NCBI RefSeq assembly: GCF_036075115.1
Contig: NZ_CP107958.1
Span: forward strand, 4,836,001-4,900,000
Reading direction: 5' to 3'
Length of the DNA: 64,000 bases
DNA from: Streptomyces sp. NBC_00377
Lineage (GTDB): Bacteria > Actinomycetota > Actinomycetes > Streptomycetales > Streptomycetaceae
A program made the translations under genes and the position numbers. The notes below the pieces were generated by a model, which did not search any database, was not told the DNA's origin, and saw only the letters and a program-made list of their open reading frames with translations. The first letter of the stretch is position 1. The number at the start of each line of letters is the position of its first letter. Shown in pieces: positions 42,236-49,843 of the stretch.

Positions 42236-45200
42236 TTACGGCGCCGCCGCGTCGATCGCCTTCACGATCCGCTTGTCGGAGACCGGGTACGCCGTGCCCA
42301 GGGCGTGCGCGAAATAGCTGACCCGGAGCTCCTCGATCATCCAGCGGATGTCCAGGACCTGCTGGGGAACCGGCCGCCCCTGGGGAAGCTGTTCCAGCAG
42401 CCACGCGTACTCGTCCTGCATCTCGTGGACCTTCTCCATGCGACTGGTGTCCCGCTGCACGGCGGTCGGCATCTGCTGGAGGCGCCGGTCCGCCGCCACC
42501 AGGTAGCGCATGAGGTCCGGCAGGCGGCGCAGCCCCGCCCAGGTGACGAAGCCGGGCTTCACGAGGGCGTCCAGCTGCCGCCTCACGTCCGCCAGGTTCG
42601 CGAGCAGCACGGGGCTGCGCACGCCCTTCAGACGGCGCTCACAGGCCTGCCAGGCGGCCAGCACCTGCTGGACCTGGGCGACGGTCCGCACCGTCGTGTC
42701 GACGATCTCCGCACGCACCTTCTCGTAGAGCTTGCGGTACGACTCCTCGTCCCAGGCCGGCCCGCCGAGGTCGGCGATCAGCCGGTCGGCCGCCGCCATC
42801 GCGCAGTCGTCGAACAGCGCCTGGATCGAACCGTGCGGATTCGCGGACAGCGCGAGCTTCTGGGGGTTTGTCAGCTTCTCGGACGCGAACTTCGCCGGGT
42901 TGACCGGGATGTTGCGCAGGATCAGCCGGCGCGTGCCCTTCCACATCGCCTCCGCCTGCTCCGCCTCCGTGTCGAAGAGACGTACGGACACGGTGTCCCC
43001 GTCGTCGACGAGCGCCGGATACGCCTTCACCGGCTGGCCCGCGCGGCGGGTCTCGAAGACGCGGGTGAGCGAGCCGATCGTCCAGTCCGTCAGGCCCGAG
43101 CGCTCCAGCGACTCGCCGCCCTGCCGTTCGGCGGTGGCCGCGGCCGCCTGCGAGATGGCCTGCCGGGCCTTCGGCCGCAGCCGCAGCTTCAACGCCTCGA
43201 GGTCCTTGTCCTCGGCCAGGTTGCGGCGCCGCTCGTCGACGATGCGGAAGGTGATCTTCAGGTGGTCGGGGAGCCTCGACCAGTCGAAGTCGTCGGCCTC
43301 GAACGGGACGCCGACCATCCGCTTCAGCTCACGGGCCATGGCCGTGGTGAGCGGTTCCGGCGAGGGCGCCGCCTGCTCCAGGAAACGCTTCGCGAAGTTC
43401 GGGGCCGGGACGTAGTGGCGGCGGACCGGCTTGGGGAGGGAACGGATCAGCTCCGTGACGACCTCCTCCCGCAGGCCCGGGATCTGCCAGTCGAAGCCCT
43501 CATCCGTGACCTGGTTGAGGACGTGGAGCGGGATGTGCACGGTCACGCCGTCCGCGTCCGCGCCCGGCTCGAACTGGTAGGTGACCCGGAACTTCAGCGG
43601 GCCCTGACGCCAGGAGTCGGGATAGTCGGCCTTGGTGACCGCCTCCGCCGACTCCCGGATGAGCATCTCCCGCTCGAAGTCGAGGTGGTCGGGCTGCTCG
43701 TGCCGCTTGTGCTTCCACCACGAGTCGAAATGCGCGCCGGACACGACGTGTTCGGGCACCCGCTGGTCGTAGAAGTCGAACAGCGTCTCGTCGTCCACCA
43801 CGATGTCCCGGCGCCGGGCGCGGTGCTCCAGCTCCTCGACCTCGCTCAGGAGCCGGCGGTTGTCGGCGAAGAACTTGTGGTGCGTCCGCCAGTCGCCCTC
43901 GACCAGCGCGTTGCGGATGAACAGGTCGCGGGAGGTCTCCGGATCGATCCGGCCGTAGTTGACCTTCCGCTGGGCGATGATCGGGACGCCGTACAGCGTG
44001 ACCTTCTCGTCCGCCATCACGGCCGCCTGGTCCTTCTCCCAGCGCGGCTCGCTGTACGTCCGCTTCAGCAGGTGTCCGGCGAGCGGCTCGACCCACTCCG
44101 GCTCGATCTTCGCGTTGACACGGGCCCAGAGCCGGGAGGTCTCCACCAGCTCCGCCGACATCACGAACCGAGGCTGCTTCTTGAACAGGGACGAGCCCGG
44201 GAAGATCGCGAACTTGGCACTGCGCGCGCCCAGGTACTCGTTCTTGTTGCCGTCCTTCACGTCCTTCATGCCGATGTGCGACAGCAGACCGGCGAGAAGG
44301 GAGACGTGGACGCTCTGCTCGGGCGCGTCCTCCTCGTTGAGGTGGATGCCCATCTGCTTGGCGACCGTGCGCAGCTGGGTGTAGATGTCCTGCCACTCGC
44401 GGATGCGCAGGAAGTTCAGGTACTCCTGCTTGCACATACGCCGGAAGGAGGAGGAGCCGCGCTCCTTCTGCTGCTCGCGGACGTACCGCCACAGGTTGAG
44501 ATAGGCGAGGAAGTCGCTGGTCTCGTCCTTGAAGCGGGCGTGCTGCTGGTCGGCCTGGGTCTGCTTGTCGGCCGGGCGTTCGCGCGGGTCCTGGATGGAC
44601 AGCGCGGCCGCTATCACCATGACCTCGCGCACACAGCCGTTCTTGTCGGCTTCCAGGACCATGCGGGCGAGCCGCGGGTCGACGGGCAGCTGGGCCAGCT
44701 TGCGGCCGGTCTGCGTGAGCCGCCTGCGGGGGTCCTTCTCGGACGGGTCCAGGGCGTTCAGCTCCTGGAGCAGCTGCACGCCGTCACGGATGTTGCGGTG
44801 GTCCGGCGGGTCGATGAAGGGGAACTTCTCGATGTCGCCGAGGCCGGCCGCGGTCATCTGGAGGATGACGCTCGCCAGGTTCGTACGGAGGATCTCCGCG
44901 TCCGTGAACTCCGGGCGGGCGACGAAGTCGTCCTCGTCGTACAGCCGGATGCAGATGCCGTCGCTGGTACGGCCGCAGCGGCCCTTGCGCTGGTTGGCGC
45001 TGGCCTGCGAGATCGGTTCGATGGGCAGGCGCTGCACCTTGGTGCGGTGGCTGTAGCGGCTGATGCGGGCGAAGCCGGGATCGATGACGTACTTGATGCC
45101 CGGGACGGTCAGGGACGTCTCGGCCACGTTCGTCGCCAGAACGATCCTGCGGCCCGTGTGCTGCTGAAAGACCCGGTGCTGCTCGGCGTGCGAGAGCCGG

Positions 45201-46204
45201 GCGTAGAGCGGGAGGACTTCCGTGAACCGGTACTTCTTCTTCTCCAGCGCGTCCGCCGTGTCGCGGATCTCCCGCTCGCCGGAGAGGAAGACGAGGATGT
45301 CGCCCTTGCCCTCGCCCATGAGCTCTTCCACGGCGTCGGTGATCGCGGTGATCTGATCGCGGTCGGAGTCCTCGGAGTCCTCTTCGAGGAGCGGCCGGTA
45401 ACGCACCTCCACGGGGTACGTCCGCCCGCTGACCTCGACGATCGGGGCCTCGCCGAAGTGCCGTGAGAAGCGCTCGGGGTCGATGGTCGCGGAGGTGATG
45501 ACGACCTTGAGGTCCGGACGGCGGGGCAGCAGCTGGGCCAGATAGCCCAGCAGGAAGTCGATGTTGAGGGACCGCTCGTGGGCCTCGTCGATGATGATCG
45601 TGTCGTACGCGCGCAGCTCACGGTCGGTCTGGATCTCCGCGAGGAGGATGCCGTCCGTCATCAGCTTCACGAAGGTGGCGTCCGGGTTCACCTGGTCGGT
45701 GAACCGCACCTTCCAGCCGACGGCCTCGCCGAGAGGTGTGCCCAGTTCCTCGGCGACCCGCTCGGCCACGGTGCGGGCGGCGATACGACGGGGCTGCGTG
45801 TGCCCGATCATGCCGCGGACACCGCGCCCCAGTTCGAGACAGATCTTGGGGATCTGGGTGGTCTTGCCGGAGCCGGTCTCACCGGCCACGATGACGACCT
45901 GGTGATCACGGATGGCGGCCGCGATCTCGTCCTTCTTCTGGCTGACGGGGAGCTGCTCGGGGTACGAGACGGCGGGCACACGGCCGCGCCGCAGGGCCAT
46001 CCGCTCCTCGACCTGCGCGACCTCCCCCTCGATCTCGGCGAGGACGGCGGCGCGGGCCTCCGGCTTGCGGATCCTGCGCGCGCCTTCGAGCCTGCGCCCG
46101 AGCCGGTGCGCGTCGCGCAGGGACAGCTCGGCCAGGCGGGGGGCGAGGGTGCCGAGGGCGGGGGTGCCCGGAGCGGGGGCGTCGGGGGCGGGGTGCGTAG
46201 ACAT
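42236..46204 (-). CDS. hrpA: ATP-dependent RNA helicase HrpA
   Basis: The 1322-residue DEAH-box protein has Walker A GETGSGKT at residues 108-115, TQPRRIAARTVAERVAEELG, DEAH at 206-209, SAT (VVITSATIDPERF), LVFLSGEREI-type motif IV and the QRKGRCGRTSDG motif VI. A ratchet/OB region and a long HrpA-specific C-terminal domain follow (EWVEPLAGHLLKRTYSEPRW and on to GTAYPVSDKRIVKAI). HrpA rescues stalled ribosomes in E. coli. ATG 46204 is the first start. The gene is followed by a free-standing tRNA-Asp. Confidence 0.96.
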   Translation of the reverse strand: MSTHPAPDAPAPGTPALGTLAPRLAELSLRDAHRLGRRLEGARRIRKPEARAAVLAEIEGEVAQVEERMALRRGRVPAVSYPEQLPVSQKKDEIAAAIRDHQVVIVAGETGSGKTTQIPKICLELGRGVRGMIGHTQPRRIAARTVAERVAEELGTPLGEAVGWKVRFTDQVNPDATFVKLMTDGILLAEIQTDRELRAYDTIIIDEAHERSLNIDFLLGYLAQLLPRRPDLKVVITSATIDPERFSRHFGEAPIVEVSGRTYPVEVRYRPLLEEDSEDSDRDQITAITDAVEELMGEGKGDILVFLSGEREIRDTADALEKKKYRFTEVLPLYARLSHAEQHRVFQQHTGRRIVLATNVAETSLTVPGIKYVIDPGFARISRYSHRTKVQRLPIEPISQASANQRKGRCGRTSDGICIRLYDEDDFVARPEFTDAEILRTNLASVILQMTAAGLGDIEKFPFIDPPDHRNIRDGVQLLQELNALDPSEKDPRRRLTQTGRKLAQLPVDPRLARMVLEADKNGCVREVMVIAAALSIQDPRERPADKQTQADQQHARFKDETSDFLAYLNLWRYVREQQKERGSSSFRRMCKQEYLNFLRIREWQDIYTQLRTVAKQMGIHLNEEDAPEQSVHVSLLAGLLSHIGMKDVKDGNKNEYLGARSAKFAIFPGSSLFKKQPRFVMSAELVETSRLWARVNAKIEPEWVEPLAGHLLKRTYSEPRWEKDQAAVMADEKVTLYGVPIIAQRKVNYGRIDPETSRDLFIRNALVEGDWRTHHKFFADNRRLLSEVEELEHRARRRDIVVDDETLFDFYDQRVPEHVVSGAHFDSWWKHKRHEQPDHLDFEREMLIRESAEAVTKADYPDSWRQGPLKFRVTYQFEPGADADGVTVHIPLHVLNQVTDEGFDWQIPGLREEVVTELIRSLPKPVRRHYVPAPNFAKRFLEQAAPSPEPLTTAMARELKRMVGVPFEADDFDWSRLPDHLKITFRIVDERRRNLAEDKDLEALKLRLRPKARQAISQAAAATAERQGGESLERSGLTDWTIGSLTRVFETRRAGQPVKAYPALVDDGDTVSVRLFDTEAEQAEAMWKGTRRLILRNIPVNPAKFASEKLTNPQKLALSANPHGSIQALFDDCAMAAADRLIADLGGPAWDEESYRKLYEKVRAEIVDTTVRTVAQVQQVLAAWQACERRLKGVRSPVLLANLADVRRQLDALVKPGFVTWAGLRRLPDLMRYLVAADRRLQQMPTAVQRDTSRMEKVHEMQDEYAWLLEQLPQGRPVPQQVLDIRWMIEELRVSYFAHALGTAYPVSDKRIVKAIDAAAP

Positions 46205-46278
46205 ACGCGGTCCAGGATCTCATCCAGGCGGAAGAAGGGGCGAGCGCTTTTGGCCCCGCCCCGTCCGACGCACAGCGA

Positions 46279-46314
46279 CGAAAACCCCCTCCGGTTGCCC
46301 GGAGGGGGTTTTCG
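46279..46314. terminator. Terminator of the Glu-Asp-Phe tRNA group
   Basis: Perfect 16-bp stem (46279-46294, 46299-46314) with loop TTGC and AAAA/TTTT at its base, just after tRNA-Phe on the minus strand. Confidence 0.88.
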
Positions 46315-46320
46315 CTGTTG

Positions 46321-46394
46321 TGGCTGGGGCCGGGGTCGAACCGGCGACCTATCGCTTTTCAGGCGATCGCTCGTACCAACTGAGCTACCCAGCC
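46321..46394 (-). tRNA. tRNA-Phe (GAA)
   Basis: 74 nt; acceptor GGCTGGG with CCCAGCC, anticodon loop CTGAAAA, T loop GTTCGACCC. CCA not encoded. Confidence 0.96.
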
Positions 46395-46417
46395 ACGAGG
46401 TTCACGAGAAACCTCAG

Positions 46418-46492
46418 CGGTCCTGACGGGATTTGAACCCGCGGCCTCCACCTTGACAGGGTGGCGAGCACTCCAAACTGCTCCACAGGACC
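46418..46492 (-). tRNA. tRNA-Asp (GTC), copy 2
   Basis: 75 nt, identical to 42034-42108. Middle gene of the Glu-Asp-Phe group. Confidence 0.95.
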
Positions 46493-46529
46493 AAGCTTTG
46501 TGTACGACAGTGTCGCACACGGTGTTGCG

Positions 46530-46602
46530 TGCCCCCAACGGGATTCGAACCCGTGCTACCGCCTTGAAAGGGCGGCGTCCTAGGCCGCTAGACGATGAGG
46601 GC
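46530..46602 (-). tRNA. tRNA-Glu (TTC)
   Basis: 73 nt; acceptor GCCCTCA pairs (with one G-U) with TGGGGGC, anticodon loop CTTTCAA, T loop GTTCGAATC. First gene of the minus-strand tRNA group. Confidence 0.95.
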
Positions 46603-46807
46603 GGATTAACTGGTACCGCTGCTTCATCTGCGCGTCTGGAGACGTGCGAAGCATGTGACTCCGCTTCCCTCCGAAGAGTTCCGCTTCTCCTTCGTTCCTC
46701 TCGGAACTCTGGACGGTCAAGCCCTGACCGCTGCCCTCGGGCACGACGTGACTGTACTACGGCGTTCGCGCCAGGACCAAACCGAATAGGCGCGGGTGGC
46801 CTGGGCC

Positions 46808-48343
46808 CTACGGCGTGGCTCCGGGCGAGCTCGGGGCGCGGGTCGCGCCCGGCAGGTTCTCCTTCGGAAGGTGGCGGCTGACCTCGGCCGTCGTCAGGCC
46901 CAGGCCGCCGAGCTTGATCTCGTCCCAGGCCTGGAGGCGTCGGGTGTCGCGGTCGAAGTAGAGGATCGACGCCTCGATGGGGTCGGGGTATTTGCCCTCG
47001 ACGGCCCGCAGGCCGCTGCCGCCCGTCGAGCCCTCGACACGCAGGCGCGTGCCCTTCTCCATGACCTCCATCTCCTCGTGGTGGAGGTGCCCGGCCAGGA
47101 CCATCGGCACCTCGCCGTCCGTGCCCCGGGCGGCGGAGGGCTCGTGGACGACGGCCACGTCCGCCGGGGTGCCGGCGTCCCGTTGGGCCCGCAGCGCGCC
47201 GGCCAGACGGGCGCCCGCCGCCTCCTGGGACTCCTCGGCGCCCGGCGCGGCGGACCGGTCGGGGGTGAACTGCGGGTCTCCGGTCCCCGCGAAGCGCAGC
47301 CCGGCGACCGTGACCGCGCGGCCGTCGTCGAGGACGTGCACGTTCTTCAGGCCCTCCAGGTACCGCTGGGTGACGCGGGAGTCGTGGTTGCCCCTGACCC
47401 AGACGTACGGCGCGCCCAGGGTGGCGATGGGGTCCAGGAAGCCGTTCTCCGCCGCCGAGCCGTGGTCCATCGTGTCGCCGGAGTCGACGATCACATCGAC
47501 CTTGTACTGCTCCACCAGCGAGGCGATGATCTTCCAGCTCGCGGGGTTGAGGTGGATGTCGGAGACGTGCAGGACACGCACGGTCGTCGGGTCCGGCTGG
47601 AAGGCGGGGAGCGTGGAGGTGACGTCGTAGAGCTTGGTGACGTTGGTGACCAGCCGGGCGAGTTCCTGCTGGTAGACGTCGAACTCGGTGACGATGCTCC
47701 GCGCGTTGCCGACCAGCGAGGGAGCGGAGGACAGCAGGCCCGAGAACCGCGGTTCCAGGACCGACTTGGGGTTCCAGGTGGCGTACGCGGTCGCGCCCGA
47801 GGCGGCCAGCAGGGCGAGGGCGAGGCCGCCGGCCGCGAGGGCGCGGCGCGGGCGGCGGTAGACGGCGAGGCCGAGCGCGGTGGCGCCGGAGACGACGGCG
47901 ACACAGGAGCGGAGCGCGAGGTCGAGGGTGCCGTGCTCGACGTCACGGGCGACCTCGTCCTGGAGGCCGGAGAGGCGTTCGGGGTGGTCGACGAGGGCCT
48001 GTGAGCGCACGGGGTCGAGCTGGTCGACGTTCACGTCGAGGCGGACCGGGGCGATGTGGCTGTCCAGGGTCAGCGCGCCGAGCGGGGAGATATTGATCTT
48101 CGTACCGCCGGAGACGGACGGACGCAGCGTCATCGTGGTGTTCATGGGGCCGACGGGCGTGCGGACGTCCCCCACGACCAGGAGGCCGAGCCAGGCGCCG
48201 AAGAGGACGACGGCGGTCAGGCCGAGAGCGCGGAACCAGGGGTTGGGCCGGACGGCGAGTTCGGGGATCGTGCTCCTGCGCTTGTCGGGCTTGGCGGGCT
48301 TGGGACGCCGCAGGAGTGCGGCGGGGACGCGGGCGCGGACCAT
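46808..48343 (-). CDS. Membrane-anchored metallophosphoesterase
   Basis: The 511-residue product has an N-terminal helix (ALGLTAVVLFGAWLGLLVVG), an outside beta region (VRTPVGPMNTTMTLRPSVSG), a second pair of helices (LRSCVAVVSGATALGLAVY, GLALALLAASGATAYATW), then a calcineurin-like phosphoesterase: VLHVSDIHLNPASW, DVIVDSGDTMDHG, VWVRGNHDSRVTQRY and MVLAGHLHHEEMEV. These are the metal-binding motifs of the family. The catalytic domain should lie outside the membrane. ATG 48343 is chosen by the basic head MVRARVPAALLRRPK; the longer frame crosses the next gene. Confidence 0.9.
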   Translation of the reverse strand: MVRARVPAALLRRPKPAKPDKRRSTIPELAVRPNPWFRALGLTAVVLFGAWLGLLVVGDVRTPVGPMNTTMTLRPSVSGGTKINISPLGALTLDSHIAPVRLDVNVDQLDPVRSQALVDHPERLSGLQDEVARDVEHGTLDLALRSCVAVVSGATALGLAVYRRPRRALAAGGLALALLAASGATAYATWNPKSVLEPRFSGLLSSAPSLVGNARSIVTEFDVYQQELARLVTNVTKLYDVTSTLPAFQPDPTTVRVLHVSDIHLNPASWKIIASLVEQYKVDVIVDSGDTMDHGSAAENGFLDPIATLGAPYVWVRGNHDSRVTQRYLEGLKNVHVLDDGRAVTVAGLRFAGTGDPQFTPDRSAAPGAEESQEAAGARLAGALRAQRDAGTPADVAVVHEPSAARGTDGEVPMVLAGHLHHEEMEVMEKGTRLRVEGSTGGSGLRAVEGKYPDPIEASILYFDRDTRRLQAWDEIKLGGLGLTTAEVSRHLPKENLPGATRAPSSPGATP

Positions 48344-48427
48344 TGGTGCCGTATGCCCGGGTCCGGGGGCCGGTATGCGGACGGTCCAGGACCTCCCCCC
48401 GGCCGTGTCGTGCCGGACAATGGGCCT

Positions 48428-48778
48428 GTGCTGGAGATGACGCGCGAGGAGTTCGAGGAACTGGTCGCCGAGGCGCTGGACCGGATTCCGCCGGAGTTGA
48501 CGCGGCTGATGGACAACGTCGCGGTGTTCGTGGAGGACGAGCCGCCCGCGGACGATCCCGAGCTGCTCGGGTTGTACGAGGGGACTCCGCTGACGGACCG
48601 CGGGGAGTGGTACGCCGGGGTGCTGCCCGACCGGATCACGATCTACCGGGGGCCGACCCTGCGGATGTGCGGGACGCGCGAGGAGGTCGTCGCGGAGACG
48701 GAGGTGACGGTGGTGCACGAGATCGCCCACCACTTCGGCATCGACGACGCGCGGCTGCACGCCCTGGGCTACGGCTGA
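48428..48778 (+). CDS. Minimal zincin metallopeptidase (DUF1025 family)
   Basis: The 116-residue protein begins MLEMTREEFEELVAEALDRI and carries the zinc motif VVHEIAHHFGIDDARLHALG (HExxH plus downstream Asp). This is the single-domain minigluzincin-like metallopeptidase family common in actinobacteria. Substrates are unknown. GTG 48428 is chosen; no Shine-Dalgarno sequence is seen and a -10-like GACAAT ends 6 nt upstream, suggesting a leaderless mRNA. It is divergent from the phosphoesterase. Confidence 0.88.
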   Translation: MLEMTREEFEELVAEALDRIPPELTRLMDNVAVFVEDEPPADDPELLGLYEGTPLTDRGEWYAGVLPDRITIYRGPTLRMCGTREEVVAETEVTVVHEIAHHFGIDDARLHALGYG

Positions 48779-48874
48779 GCCGTCCCGCACAGGCGTGGGC
48801 GTCGGCGCGTGTCCTCCTGCGGGCGCCGGGAGTTGGACACGTCGACTTCTTACGCCTGCCCCGGAGGTGGCCCC

Positions 48875-49429
48875 GTGCGCCCCTTGTACGTACCCGTTCG
48901 ACTGGCCGCGACGGTCCTGGCCGTCGCCGCGGCCGCCGGCTGTATGAGCGTGGGGGACGAGGAGGGCGACCGGGTCAGGCCCTCGCACTCGGCCGGACAG
49001 CGGGGCGGCGGCGCCCCGGACGGGGATGCGGCGGGAACGGGCGGCCGCTTCGGAGGGGACGGAGCGGGCGGCGACGGCAAGCACGCGCACGGGAAGGGCG
49101 GCCGGGGGGAGGCGAGCGCGTCGGCGGCCGCCTCGGCCTCGCCGTCGGCTGGCCGGAGCGCGCCGGCCTCGGCGGGGCCGGTAAAGCCGGGGACGAGCGG
49201 GCAGCCCGGGATGCCGACGCCGCCCGGGCCGCAGCCGACCGCGCCCACGCGAGACCCGGCCCCGGAGCCGCCCGCGCCCACGCCGCCGGAGCCCCCTTCG
49301 CCGACGCCGGAGCCGACGGTCGCCGAGCCGTCGTCCTCGGCGCACGAGGGGGACGGCGGGGCCGCGGCGCAGCTCGCGGACCGGGAACCGGCGCCCGAGG
49401 CGGCGCCGGAGGTGGACTCACCTCTCTAG
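48875..49429 (+). CDS. Pro/Gly-rich secreted lipoprotein, end provided by a mobile element
   Basis: The 184-residue product has a signal (MRPLYVPVRLAATVLAVAAA) and lipobox AAGC, with Cys the lipid anchor. The mature part is Gly/Asp-rich, then Ser/Ala-rich, then Pro-rich (TPPEPPSPTPEPTVAEPSSS), with no folded domain I recognise. Its stop codon TAG (49427-49429) lies at the left edge of the miniature inverted-repeat element, so the original C-terminus may have been lost. GTG 48875 has GGAGGTGG upstream. Confidence 0.75.
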   Translation: MRPLYVPVRLAATVLAVAAAAGCMSVGDEEGDRVRPSHSAGQRGGGAPDGDAAGTGGRFGGDGAGGDGKHAHGKGGRGEASASAAASASPSAGRSAPASAGPVKPGTSGQPGMPTPPGPQPTAPTRDPAPEPPAPTPPEPPSPTPEPTVAEPSSSAHEGDGGAAAQLADREPAPEAAPEVDSPL

Positions 49430-49593
49430 GTCGTGTCTGACCATTCCCGCCGGGCGCGCGACGCCTGGCACGGCGCCTCGCCGCGTTGTCGGATCACACC
49501 CGAGTACATCCAGTACGCGGGCGATCCTCCGCCTTGCGATGCACCGCACCAGACGCCGCGCGCTGATCCAGCGCGAATGGTCAGACACGCCCT
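49428..49593. mobile_element. Miniature inverted-repeat element, copy 2 (166 bp)
   Basis: Terminal inverted repeats AGGTCGTGTCTGACCATTC (49428-49446) and the reverse complement of AGGGCGTGTCTGACCATTC (49575-49593) differ at one base. The interior matches copy 1 at 32966-33157 but lacks its nested hairpin. CTAG is found at both edges (49426-49429 and 49592-49595), a possible target duplication. Confidence 0.85.
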
Positions 49594-49650
49594 AGGCGGG
49601 TGCTCCGTCCGGGGCCGGGAAGCGGCTGAGCTGCGGTGATGGGGCTCGGT

Positions 49651-49679
49651 TTGCCTTCGGTGGCCCAGGTGCTTATAGT
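49651..49679 (+). promoter_or_regulatory. Promoter of the DEAD-box helicase gene
   Basis: TTGCCT (49651-49656), 17-bp spacer, TATAGT (49674-49679). Transcription from about 49686 would give a 5' leader near 158 nt, which suits a cold-controlled helicase mRNA. Confidence 0.55.
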
Positions 49680-49843
49680 GGTAGATCGTTTGATCCCATT
49701 TGCCCGGCGCCACCGCAGAGCGCGCCGTGTGGCGCGTTCTCTCCCTTGCCGTGGCTGACCGCATAGAGGCGGTCGTAGCGCAATGCGAACACGGAGTTGA
49801 CGGGCGCGTGCCGACTTGAGACTCCGGAAGGTTTCGCATTCGC

